From Syntrophomonas sp. (lineage in GTDB: Bacteria; Bacillota; Syntrophomonadia; Syntrophomonadales; Syntrophomonadaceae): a stretch of 64,000 nt of DNA. Shown piece after piece: positions 17,761 through 25,924 of the stretch. Both the position numbers and the translations under genes were made by a program. The stretch covers positions 310,001 through 374,000 of the forward strand of contig JAENZE010000001.1 of NCBI GenBank assembly GCA_016841425.1, given 5' to 3'. The stretch's first letter is position 1. Every line of letters starts with the position of its first letter. Below the pieces are notes generated by a model, which worked only from the letters and a program-made list of their open reading frames with translations, ran no database searches and was not told the DNA's origin.

Positions 17761-19662
17761 ATGAATGAACAAGCATCTTTACTAGTACAGAACATGGAAC
17801 AAGCTTGGCGTTTGTTTATAAAAGAAGGGGTTATTAACGACGATGTGGTTAAGCCGGGTATTGCCAGATCCTGGCGACGCTGCTATAAGCAAAAAAAGCC
17901 TGGGGTAAACATTTCGGACCGGGAATTGCGACAGAGGCAAATAAAAAACCGGATTTTAATAGATATCTCCAAGCCAGTGATCAAAGACCTGGTGAATATT
18001 CATAACCTCCATATGCATAGCTTTTCCATCATGCTTATGGATAGTGATGGAGTAGTTAATTATCGTATCAATTATGGCAACGACATAGTCACCCTGGGGC
18101 ATCACTGCAATGAGACCCACTGCGGTACCAGTGGTCCGGCATTGGCCCTGGCAGATGGCGTAGGCACAGAAGTAACCGGTTATGAACACATTCGTCCCAA
18201 GGCTCATCACTGGCATACCATAGGGGTGCCGATTCATGACCGGGAAAATCGGGTGGCAGGAGCTCTTGCTTTGCTAAATACTACGGGTCAATGTCGTCCT
18301 TTTACCATGCAAACTGTTTCATTAGCCGCCTATTTAATTGAAGCGCGCTTGCTGCAACAGGAATTATTGATGAATGTATCATCAAGCATAATGGATGGTA
18401 TGCCCCAGGCTGCCATGCTGGTCAATGAAGAAGGGACTGTTGTCAGTGCTAATAAAACATGTTTCCATCTCTTCCAGACTACCCCTGAAAAACTGATTGG
18501 CAATACCTTGACTAATAGCCTGGTCAGCGAACCTCCCTGTTTTTTTGCAACTTACTTACAGCAGGAAAGTCCATTTTATCTTCCCATTAAGAACATTGCC
18601 GACAGAAATGATTTCAAGCAGATCTGCCGTATAGATAGGCGCACCATTGAACTGGAACATGATAACCTTTTATTCATGTTTACTTTTAATACTCTGAACC
18701 AACAGATGGCTAACCAGCTGCTTGAAAAACCAGATGCTTTTGCTGGTCTTATTGGGCACAACCAGGATTTCCTGCGAGTCGTTGACTATGCCAGGAAAGC
18801 GGCACGTTTGGCTTCCAATGTGCTTATTGAAGGCGAGAGCGGTACCGGAAAAGAACTGATGGCCCACGCCATTCACCAACAGAGTGGGCGTAAAGGCCGT
18901 TTTATAGCTATAAACTGTGGTGCCATCCCCAGCGAATTATTGAACAGTGAATTGTTCGGTTATGAAGATGGTGCCTTCACCGGGGCCAGGAAGGGCGGAA
19001 ATCCAGGAAAAATTGAACTGGCTCATGGGGGCAGCCTGTTCTTGGATGAGATTGGAGAAATGCCTTTGCCTATGCAGGTTTCCTTGTTGCGAGTGCTGGA
19101 AGATAAAACCGTCACTCGTATCGGCGGAAAAGATTCCAGGAAATACGATGTGCGCATAATTACAGCAACCAACCGTGATTTATGGCAAGAAGTAAAAAGA
19201 GGTAATTTTCGGGAAGACTTGTTCTACCGCCTGAATGTTGTAAATATTAAGTTGCAGCCACTCAGGGATCGTAAGGATGATATTCCCCTCTTGGCCGAAT
19301 ATTTGTTGCGAAAATGCTGTTCCCAAAATGAGCTGGAAAATGTGGAATTTGGCCATGATATAATTGATATTTTGTGTGATTATGATTGGCCTGGGAACAT
19401 CAGACAATTGCAGAATGTTATAGAAAGCAGTCTGGTACTAGCCACTGAAGGTCTAATAACTACCGACATGTTGCCCTATTATATTATTGAGCGCAATACC
19501 ACAGTTGAAAAATTTAGATCAGCCAAATTATATGAGATAGAGCAGGCAGTTATTAAGGAGATTCTGACCAGAAATAGTGGTAATATAAGCCAATCTGCCA
19601 AAGATCTTGGTATTACCAGAAAGACTCTTTACAATAAGATAAAGCAAATAGAAGGGATATAA
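17761..19662 (+). CDS. Sigma-54-dependent transcriptional activator (AcoR-like, GAF-PAS-AAA-Fis)
   Basis: 633 residues. The N-terminal sensory region begins with the AcoR-type SWRRC motif (about 37-41) and a GAF-like domain (about 70-195). A PAS domain (about 205-300) follows, then the AAA+ domain with Walker A GESGTGKE (about 358), the sigma-54 contact loop GAFTGA (about 403) and Walker B GGSLFLDEIGE. The C-terminal Fis-type HTH is GNISQSAKDLGITRKTLYNKIKQ-like. It lies 256 bases after fixX with its own leader. With sigma-54 promoters on both sides of the divergent acd/etf region, it is the obvious regulator, probably sensing a small metabolite. No response-regulator receiver domain is present. 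Confidence 0.93.
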   Translation: MNEQASLLVQNMEQAWRLFIKEGVINDDVVKPGIARSWRRCYKQKKPGVNISDRELRQRQIKNRILIDISKPVIKDLVNIHNLHMHSFSIMLMDSDGVVNYRINYGNDIVTLGHHCNETHCGTSGPALALADGVGTEVTGYEHIRPKAHHWHTIGVPIHDRENRVAGALALLNTTGQCRPFTMQTVSLAAYLIEARLLQQELLMNVSSSIMDGMPQAAMLVNEEGTVVSANKTCFHLFQTTPEKLIGNTLTNSLVSEPPCFFATYLQQESPFYLPIKNIADRNDFKQICRIDRRTIELEHDNLLFMFTFNTLNQQMANQLLEKPDAFAGLIGHNQDFLRVVDYARKAARLASNVLIEGESGTGKELMAHAIHQQSGRKGRFIAINCGAIPSELLNSELFGYEDGAFTGARKGGNPGKIELAHGGSLFLDEIGEMPLPMQVSLLRVLEDKTVTRIGGKDSRKYDVRIITATNRDLWQEVKRGNFREDLFYRLNVVNIKLQPLRDRKDDIPLLAEYLLRKCCSQNELENVEFGHDIIDILCDYDWPGNIRQLQNVIESSLVLATEGLITTDMLPYYIIERNTTVEKFRSAKLYEIEQAVIKEILTRNSGNISQSAKDLGITRKTLYNKIKQIEGI

Positions 19663-20048
19663 TTTCAGTATATCTAATCCGTGGTTGAATTATACAAAAA
19701 TATGCTTGCCTGCCCCATTCTGGAGTTGTTTTTAGCTATTTAGCCTGGGTCGAAATGGATAGAACCCATGTATTCACCTGGGGCTCCTGAAAAGGCTTCT
19801 TAATGTTGAATAAAGCCGGTGGTCAGCTTTAGTTAATGTTTGTTTGGCGATAGGCTACGGTTGAAGGTCTGAGGGCTGCTCAACAGGAGGTGGACTACCC
19901 AAGCTTCCCTGCTCATTTGGTACCCTATCTATCAACTACTCCAAGGCAACAGAGCTTTGGGAGTCTTGCTTATAGTAGCTGTATAATACACCAGATAAGC
20001 TAAGAGCTTATCTGGTGTTTGAGATCGCTCTGGGTAGAATACATGGTT
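19663..20048. other. Intergenic region with a strong stem-loop
   Basis: No coding sequence seen between the activator and the convergent cysK. The only clear structure is a perfect 14-bp stem at 19988-20001 / 20005-20018 with a 3-base loop. It probably terminates one or both convergent transcripts, though the T-run is short. Confidence 0.55.
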
Positions 20049-21083
20049 CTACTCGATTATTTCAAAGGAGTATCTAGCTAAAATATCCAGGTCCTCCTGG
20101 TTCAGTTTATAATCTCTATCCAGCATAGTGCGAGTATCTTCGCTTTCACATAGTACGGTAGACAGATACCGAAGACCGTTATCATTGATCATGGTAACGA
20201 TGCATTTTTTATCCGGATGTTTAAGAGATACTTTTTTGGCTGCGCCCACATTACAACCGGAAGATATCCCACAGAAGATACCCTCTCTTGATGCCAGTTC
20301 TCTCGCAGTTGAAATGGAATCATCAGAACTGACCAGAACTATACCATCTACATAATCCAGATTCAAAATAACCGGCAGCAGGCCGTCGGCGATACCCTGG
20401 ACCTTGTGCTGTCCTATGGTACCTTTGGAAAGCATAGGCGACTCCAGGGGTTCGGATATATAGACCTTGATATCAGGATTCATTTGCTTGAGATACTTGG
20501 CGGTTCCGGTAATTGTACCACCAGTTCCCTGGCACATTATAAATACGTCAACCTTTCCCTCAGTCTGTTCCCATATTTCAGGACCGGTATTATCATAATG
20601 AGACAGCACATTATCAGGACGGAAAAACTGACCGATTTCGAAGACTTTATCGCCATGGTGCTGTTTTATCCTATCTACTTCTTCCAGGACCAGGTCTACA
20701 TCGGTTTCTGCTCCCGGGGTAAGTACCAGCTCAGCCCCGTAAGCCTGGATAGTTTTTTTGCGTTCTTCGCTCATACCTTCCGGCATTACTATAATAACCC
20801 GATAACCTTTGGCTGCTCCAACCATAGCGGTAGCAATTCCAGTATTACCGGTAGTACCTTCCAATAATATCATACCAGGATTTAGATCTCCTCTTTTCTC
20901 AGCCTGTTCAACGATCGAATACACTACTCGGTCCTTTAAACTACCGCTGGGATTAGTATATTCCAGCTTCACACATATGTCGGCACTATAATCTGCCGAT
21001 ATCTTATTTAACCGAATCATGGGAGTGTATCCAATTGCCTCCAATACATTATCCAGCGTTCTTTGTTTTGAGCTCCAGTCCAT
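20049..21083 (-). CDS. cysK: Cysteine synthase (O-acetylserine sulfhydrylase), PLP enzyme
   Basis: 344 residues from the ATG preceded by GGGAGGGA; a longer in-frame start would read through the adjacent hairpin and is rejected. The PLP lysine lies in PSGSLKDRV (about residue 43), the phosphate-binding loop is EGTTGNTGIA, and GTGGTITGTAKYLK and GISSGCNVGAA are typical of CysK/CBS-type enzymes. It makes cysteine from O-acetylserine and sulfide. There is no CBS-pair domain, so synthase is preferred over cystathionine beta-synthase, although the tail is slightly long. Confidence 0.88.
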   Translation of the reverse strand: MDWSSKQRTLDNVLEAIGYTPMIRLNKISADYSADICVKLEYTNPSGSLKDRVVYSIVEQAEKRGDLNPGMILLEGTTGNTGIATAMVGAAKGYRVIIVMPEGMSEERKKTIQAYGAELVLTPGAETDVDLVLEEVDRIKQHHGDKVFEIGQFFRPDNVLSHYDNTGPEIWEQTEGKVDVFIMCQGTGGTITGTAKYLKQMNPDIKVYISEPLESPMLSKGTIGQHKVQGIADGLLPVILNLDYVDGIVLVSSDDSISTARELASREGIFCGISSGCNVGAAKKVSLKHPDKKCIVTMINDNGLRYLSTVLCESEDTRTMLDRDYKLNQEDLDILARYSFEIIE

Positions 21084-21105
21084 ACTGCATTCCCTCCCTA
21101 GCAAT

Positions 21106-21144
21106 ATAAGTGAGTCAGGGGAACCGTCCCCTTGACTCACTTAT
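21106..21144. repeat. REP-like hairpin upstream of cysK
   Basis: Twelve-base outer arms ATAAGTGAGTCA / TGACTCACTTAT around an inner GGGG/CCCC stem. On the minus strand the core reads GGGGACGGTTCCCC. It lies 22 bases before the cysK start, so it is in the leader or promoter region. Confidence 0.85.
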
Positions 21145-21166
21145 AATATATTATCATATTATCAGG

Positions 21167-21787
21167 CTATAACGGCCATTCTTGTTTAAAATATATCTTC
21201 CGTTTAATGGCAAAACGTTCTGCTGGTTTACACGATAATAAGAACTTTGGGAGATGCCGGGTCTCTCTTTCGAAGATGGATAGCAGTTCTGCAAAAAAGA
21301 GCTGTCTTTGGGCGCTATTTCTAAGTGTAAGACCCTGAGCCTTTAAAGCTGTTGCGATTTTATTATTAAGTTCAATTTCATAGTCTGATAGCTGATTGAA
21401 AAAAGCTTTCCAGTGCTGCATGCTGGCTTCATCTTCCCAGGCAATACCAGGACATACAAAATGTCGACATATGGACTCACGCTGTATCTGCTGCAGGAGG
21501 CATCCCCCGTCGCTGCTATGAAAGTAGCATTTATAACTTTCTCCATCGATGGAATTATTAACCGTTAATGAAGCATCCAGGATGGTAACGTCTTTGATAG
21601 TCATGAGGTAATCAACTACTTCGGGATGGTTTTTGAGCAAAAAGGCAAAATCACTGGGATAAAAAACCGGGGAATAATTACCGCAACAACCCTTACCATC
21701 CTGTCGGGGACAGTCCATACATAGGTCAACTTCAATATAACTGCGCAAGCCTTTATTATGGAAAACTAATTCAATATTCCTGATCAT
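21167..21787 (-). CDS. YkgJ-like cysteine-rich (zinc/iron-chelating) protein
   Basis: 206 residues with a Cys-rich N-terminal half: CMDCPRQDGKGCCG, then CYF, GGCLLQ and ICRHFVCPG. The spacing is like the YkgJ/UPF0153 family of putative metal- or iron-sulfur-binding proteins. The C-terminal 80 residues are helical. AGAAGG precedes the ATG. It lies upstream of cysK on the same strand, with a hairpin between. Function is unknown. Confidence 0.65.
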   Translation of the reverse strand: MIRNIELVFHNKGLRSYIEVDLCMDCPRQDGKGCCGNYSPVFYPSDFAFLLKNHPEVVDYLMTIKDVTILDASLTVNNSIDGESYKCYFHSSDGGCLLQQIQRESICRHFVCPGIAWEDEASMQHWKAFFNQLSDYEIELNNKIATALKAQGLTLRNSAQRQLFFAELLSIFERETRHLPKFLLSCKPAERFAIKRKIYFKQEWPL

Positions 21788-21839
21788 ATTTGATACCTTC
21801 TTTTATAGCCAATACATCTATTATATTATAGTTCCTTGA

Positions 21840-22118
21840 AAAGAAAAGAAAGAAAGTTATGAGTTCCTGCAAGATTTGCTGAAACCTGCTGGTTTAAGCT
21901 ATAGGGAAATAGCCAGAGTTACTGATATCGTCCACCCCCTGGTGATCAGTGCATCTCTGGGCTGGTGGTTTCCGGAAGGGGAGGCAGAAAAGCAGTTCGA
22001 ATGGAGAAAAGCAAATTTCAACATGCTGACTTCGGTGGGAAAGCTAGGCCAGGAGTTTGGGACCCCGAACCTGAAAAACCTTCCCTGCCGGGTGCGAAGA
22101 AATGGTAGCAATTTATGA
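21840..22118 (+). pseudogene. C-terminal fragment of a molybdopterin oxidoreductase
   Basis: An open frame with no start signal encodes the tail of a DMSO-reductase-family protein: LLKPAGLSYREIA, then LGWWFPEGEAE, LTSVGKLGQEFGTPNLKNLPCRV. That is the end of the molybdopterin dinucleotide-binding domain. The other 90% of the gene is absent and the sequence upstream is unrelated, so this is a remnant. Confidence 0.7.
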
Positions 22119-22183
22119 ACAATTCATCTCCATTTTTCATAGTCTATCATTAACAGTATAAATGAAAGGATGATAGACTTCCT

Positions 22184-22762
22184 ATGGAAAAATGGGATAT
22201 ATTTGCGGGTTCGCAAGGGGTTCGTTATCGTCTGGGACGCAGCGGACCAGCTGGTCATAAGAGGCAAAAAGCTGGAACTGGCACTAAGAAAACTAAAAAT
22301 ACTACCGGAGAATCACTTGACAGGTTGCCCCCCCGGGATGAGCTGAACGCACTGGATCTTAATACCTCGAGTTTAAGCGCTTTTGGTTATGTGTTTCAGA
22401 TCGATACTCAAAATATAGCAGTTGGATCCAATGTAACTTTCAGTGACAACGGCCCTTTAAATGGTATTAATCATACACCAGGCAGTCCTACTATTGAGGT
22501 CACTCTGGATGGAATTTATAACATTGTATTTTCGATTTACACCACCCAGAACAACCCTCAAGATTGGGCAGTCGTTATTAATGGATTACCTCAATCTCGA
22601 TTTACTTCAGCTGGTCAGACGATAACAGCTGCTGCTACCCTGGATCTTAATGCCCAGGATAGAGTGACTATTCGTAACGTTAATACCATACCGGACCCGG
22701 CCACGCTAAGGGAAGGGGATTTCATTACTGCTTATGTAATGATTTACAAAGTAGACAACTGA
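22184..22762 (+). CDS. Exosporium/BclA-type C-terminal domain protein
   Basis: 192 residues. The C-terminal 125 residues (from SAFGYVFQ) form an all-beta C1q/TNF-like domain as in BclA and related spore-surface glycoproteins (SNVTFSDNGPLNGINHT, TIEVTLDGIYNIVFSIY). The N-terminal part is short, basic and has only traces of Gly-X-Y, so a normal collagen stalk is missing. The ribosome-binding site is weak (AAAGGATG, about 12 bases off). It may be a truncated or recombined gene. Expression during sporulation is inferred from the family. Confidence 0.6.
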   Translation: MEKWDIFAGSQGVRYRLGRSGPAGHKRQKAGTGTKKTKNTTGESLDRLPPRDELNALDLNTSSLSAFGYVFQIDTQNIAVGSNVTFSDNGPLNGINHTPGSPTIEVTLDGIYNIVFSIYTTQNNPQDWAVVINGLPQSRFTSAGQTITAAATLDLNAQDRVTIRNVNTIPDPATLREGDFITAYVMIYKVDN

Positions 22763-22801
22763 AAGACTAGATAAGTGTCTTATTAAGGGGCGAAGTTAAC
22801 A

Positions 22802-23150
22802 ATATGAACTGCCACAGAGATGCATGTCCTGGCCTACTTCTTTCTCACCTATATTTATTAGAACCTTGGCCACTTTGAGTGAAGTACTTAAGGTGGTCTT
22901 CTTGCTATTACCATCAAATATTCTTTTCTTGTATAATAGGTTCCATAAGAGTTTCTCCTTTTCTTTGATGATTGGTTTTTGTGCAATTCCTATTTTATCA
23001 AAGGGGAGATTCCTCTTATTTATTTTTTCTCCTAATTATCCCAAGGTAATTTTACGCTAAGGCGAATGAAATCCTCGATCGGGAGACACCTAACATACTA
23101 GCGATTAGCTTCCTTCTTGCTTTCTTATCAGTCAATAAATATAGGATAAT
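22802..23150 (-). pseudogene. Decayed minus-strand coding remnant with HTH-like segment
   Basis: On the minus strand a stretch reading LTDKKARRKLIASMLGVS-RSRIS (about 23140-23050) looks like a helix-turn-helix. It ends in a stop and is followed, after one further stop, by a second open stretch rich in Lys (to 22802). There is no start codon or ribosome-binding site. It is probably a broken regulator or recombinase gene. The plus-strand ORF across it is Phe/Leu-rich antisense noise. Confidence 0.3.
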
Positions 23151-23201
23151 CTTGTTTCATTTGGGTTGTTAAACAATTTCATCAACATTATACTATTGAA
23201 C

Positions 23202-23541
23202 ATATTTTATTAGCCAGATTAAGCTCAAGGCCATTGGGGTGATGCAAAACAGGCGTGGATCAAATGGCAAGATTAAGGGCTTTTGAAGCAAATGGTGGTG
23301 TAGTGTATGATTTTTTATTAGCCAAGAAAAGAAGTGCATTAAGTAAGGCAAGAAAGCTTAAAGTGGATCAGGATATTTTAAGAAGAGAAACCTGGTTGCT
23401 GCGAATGAAACATTTGGTAACATAGCTATCTTAAACAAAGGTAAGAAAACCATAACCGCGCAGTTCTTAAGATCAATTAGAACCGCTTAATTATTAAAGG
23501 GGATTTTTTATTCTTTAAAAACCCAAAGTAACTTACACGAT
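23202..23541 (+). repeat. Direct repeat copy 1 flanking the TetR/CoA-transferase cassette (340 bp)
   Basis: Nearly identical to 27512-27766. It contains a start-less, frameshifted coding trace: MARLRAFEANGGVVYDF, then, after a frame change, ETFGNIAILNKGKKTITAQF. This looks like the 3' end of a mobile-element gene that I cannot name. Copy 2 lacks about 85 internal bases. Confidence 0.8.
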
Positions 23542-23558
23542 CCACAATATCCGTAAGC

Positions 23559-23587
23559 TTGACACATGAAAAAAAACAGCTTTTAAT
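23559..23587 (+). promoter_or_regulatory. Sigma-A promoter for the tetR gene
   Basis: TTGACA (23559-23564), 17-base spacer, TTTAAT (23582-23587), about 50 bases before the start codon. Confidence 0.55.
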
Positions 23588-23636
23588 AATTAAGGTAGCC
23601 TCGAAAGGTAATTCAGATATAACGGAGGTAAAACAC

Positions 23637-24248
23637 ATGACCGTAGAAAATGGAACTCGCGATAAGATTTTGAACATAGCAATAGATCTATTTGCAGAGA
23701 AAGGGTTTAGTGCTACATCAATAAGACAAATTGCAAAGGCAGTAGGAATACGCGAAAGTTCTATATATAACCATTTCAGCAGTAAGGACGAAATACTAGA
23801 ATCAGTGCTATCAGGCCACGGATTCGGTTTCGTAAAAAACATTCTGGAGAAAAAGTATTTAGAACGAGAAATTGAGGATCCTTATGCTTTATTAACCGAA
23901 ATACTTAATGACATAATGAACCGGTGGACTGATCCGGAAGATCAGCAATTCGTAAAAATATTGTTAATGGAAATGTATAGGACAGAAGTGGCAAGAGATA
24001 CCTATAATAGGGATATTGATACCTCCCGAACATTCCTGATTCAACTATTTCAGAAAATGATTGAATGCAATATGATTAAACCCATGGATCCTTGGGTTCT
24101 TGCTAACGAATTCTTTCAGCTAATTGTCGGTGTTCATGTTGAATACCTAGCTAGGGTTGAGGGGGATGAGGATGTTACTCTAATCTATCAATACCTCAGA
24201 AAACAACATGTGGATTTTTTCTGGAATGCTATTAAAAAGGATTCTTAA
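23637..24248 (+). CDS. TetR/AcrR-family transcriptional regulator
   Basis: 203 residues from the ATG after CGGAGGT. The N-terminal HTH (about 10-55) reads ILNIAIDLFAEKGFSATSIRQIA followed by GIRESSIYNHFSSKDEI, the classic TetR pattern. The C-terminal ligand domain is helical. It precedes the CoA-transferase by 359 bases. A 7-bp-arm palindrome inside that promoter is a probable operator, so it probably represses the cassette until an acyl-CoA or acid ligand binds. Confidence 0.92.
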   Translation: MTVENGTRDKILNIAIDLFAEKGFSATSIRQIAKAVGIRESSIYNHFSSKDEILESVLSGHGFGFVKNILEKKYLEREIEDPYALLTEILNDIMNRWTDPEDQQFVKILLMEMYRTEVARDTYNRDIDTSRTFLIQLFQKMIECNMIKPMDPWVLANEFFQLIVGVHVEYLARVEGDEDVTLIYQYLRKQHVDFFWNAIKKDS

Positions 24249-24445
24249 GAACGGTCTTTGAAAAAAGAGACGCTAATCAATATATCCATTTTGCTGACCC
24301 CAGTAAGCCATATAATAAAAAATTGAAGATTCTCCGTCGTTCACCAGTATAAGATGATCATATATTATTTCCTTCGTCATCCCTCCATAGTGTTCAGATG
24401 CTTTTCATGAACATAAATTAAATCTCAGGTCGTAAACGGACTATT

Positions 24446-24486
24446 GGCTACTCCACATATTTGTAAAGGGAGTGGCCTATTTTTAT
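24446..24486 (+). terminator. Terminator after tetR
   Basis: Stem GGCTACTCC / GGAGTGGCC (24446-24454 with 24469-24477, one G-T pair) followed by TATTTTTA. Confidence 0.75.
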
Positions 24487-24517
24487 GATATTTTACAGAA
24501 GAAGAATTAAAAAACCG

Positions 24518-24547
24518 TTGACTAACGAACGACCGTTAGTTTACAAT
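24518..24547 (+). promoter_or_regulatory. Promoter with overlapping TetR-type operator for the CoA-transferase/dehydratase operon
   Basis: -35 TTGACT (24518-24523), 18-base spacer, -10 TACAAT (24542-24547). The spacer is almost filled by the inverted repeat ACTAACG-N6-CGTTAGT (24521-24540). An operator between -35 and -10 fits simple repression by the TetR protein encoded upstream. Confidence 0.72.
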
Positions 24548-24607
24548 TAACTCAGGATCGATCCTCCTAACTATGGTGCACCTAGTATCTTATCGAGGAG
24601 GGATAAA

Positions 24608-25912
24608 ATGAACATTCAAGAGCTCTATAAACAGAAATTAGTATCTCCAGAAGAGGCTATTAAACGAATTAAATCAAACAGCGAAGTATCTTTAGCATGT
24701 GGTCTGGCAGCCCCACCAGCAATATTGGAAGCCTTGGCGCAAAACTATCAAAACTATGAGAATGTTAGGCTCTACCAGGCAATCGGTCTTTTACCCCATC
24801 GCTATTTTATGGAAGAAGCTATGACGGGGCATTTTGTAAAAGAATCCCTATATAACGCTGCACCGGATAGGGCAGCTAATGCTAAGAATATCTCTACAAT
24901 TCTGGATAACACCATTCATCTGTCAGAGTCGGGTAGGTTCATGACCCACTGGCGAAATGTCAGCGTATTTTTGGGGACAGCTGCGCCGATGAATAAATGG
25001 GGTTATTTAAGCCTGGGTACTAGTACCATTTATGAAAAGGAAGCCCTCAAAAAGGCTGATATAGTGATCCTTGAAGTTAACGAGAATATTCCGTTTACTC
25101 ATGGTGATGCAATTGTGCATATTTCCGAGGTGGATCTGCTAGTAGAAAACAATGTGCCAATGATCGAAGTTCCACTCGCTACTCCCAATGACAAAGATAA
25201 AATAATTGCCCAATATATATCTGATTTAGTGCCAGATGGGGCAACTCTACAGTTGGGAATTGGTGGAGTGCCCGCAGCAGTAGCTACCTACCTTACAGAT
25301 AAAAAGAATCTGGGTGTACACACTGAGTTGTTAGTGGACTCTTATGTGGACCTATGGGAAGCTGGAGTCGTAACCAACCTTGATAAAACCTTGGAACAGG
25401 GTAAAATGATTGGCTGCCTCGCAATTGGCACAAAAAAACTTTGGAACTTTATAGATCATAATCCTGCCGTTGAATTACGTAAGGGTAGTTTTACCAACAG
25501 CGTCCCAATAATGGCGCAAAATAATAAGTTAATCAGCATTAACATGACGATGCAGGCAGACTTTTACGGACAATGCGCCTCTGAATCATTGGGGGCAGTT
25601 CAATATTCTGCTACCGGCGGCCAGCTTGACTGGGTAAGAGGAGCACAGCTTTCGCCAGGTGGAAAATCAATCATTTGTTTTTATTCAACTGCTAAGAATG
25701 ATAAGATTTCAAAAATTGTACCCGCTATCTCAGATGGATCCGCGATTACTACACCCAGAGCAGATATTGACTATGTAGTAACGGAATATGGTGTTGCTCA
25801 CCTTAAGGGCAAGTCGTTTAGTGAACGGGCCCAACTTATGATTCAGCTCGCCCATCCTAAATTTAGGGACCAATTAGAAGAAGAAGCCAAACGTTTAAGG
25901 ATTATTCGTTAG
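24608..25912 (+). CDS. Acetyl-CoA hydrolase/transferase family acyl-CoA:acetate CoA-transferase (Cat2-like)
   Basis: 434 residues. It has the two-domain family I CoA-transferase layout, with the CoA-binding GIGGVPAAVA motif and the catalytic Glu in HTELLVDSY (Glu240), which forms the glutamyl-CoA thioester. It is most like 4-hydroxybutyrate/butyrate CoA-transferases. GAGGAGGG precedes the ATG. The dehydratase gene follows after 12 bases, so the pair probably activates a (hydroxy)acid and then dehydrates the CoA ester. It is a diverged paralogue of the gene at 35265. Confidence 0.9.
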   Translation: MNIQELYKQKLVSPEEAIKRIKSNSEVSLACGLAAPPAILEALAQNYQNYENVRLYQAIGLLPHRYFMEEAMTGHFVKESLYNAAPDRAANAKNISTILDNTIHLSESGRFMTHWRNVSVFLGTAAPMNKWGYLSLGTSTIYEKEALKKADIVILEVNENIPFTHGDAIVHISEVDLLVENNVPMIEVPLATPNDKDKIIAQYISDLVPDGATLQLGIGGVPAAVATYLTDKKNLGVHTELLVDSYVDLWEAGVVTNLDKTLEQGKMIGCLAIGTKKLWNFIDHNPAVELRKGSFTNSVPIMAQNNKLISINMTMQADFYGQCASESLGAVQYSATGGQLDWVRGAQLSPGGKSIICFYSTAKNDKISKIVPAISDGSAITTPRADIDYVVTEYGVAHLKGKSFSERAQLMIQLAHPKFRDQLEEEAKRLRIIR

Positions 25913-25924
25913 GAGGTAAGAATA

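Noticed and set aside
19663-20048. Possible riboswitch upstream of cysK
   Set aside because: cysK is on the minus strand, so this region lies downstream of it; only a terminator-like stem remains.
21084-21140. N-terminal extension of cysteine synthase
   Set aside because: The extension is the translated REP-like hairpin; the ATG at 21083 has its own ribosome-binding site.
22824-23060. Plus-strand 78-codon ORF rich in Phe, Leu and Ser
   Set aside because: Antisense to a more protein-like minus-strand stretch, no ribosome-binding site, composition of a shadow frame.
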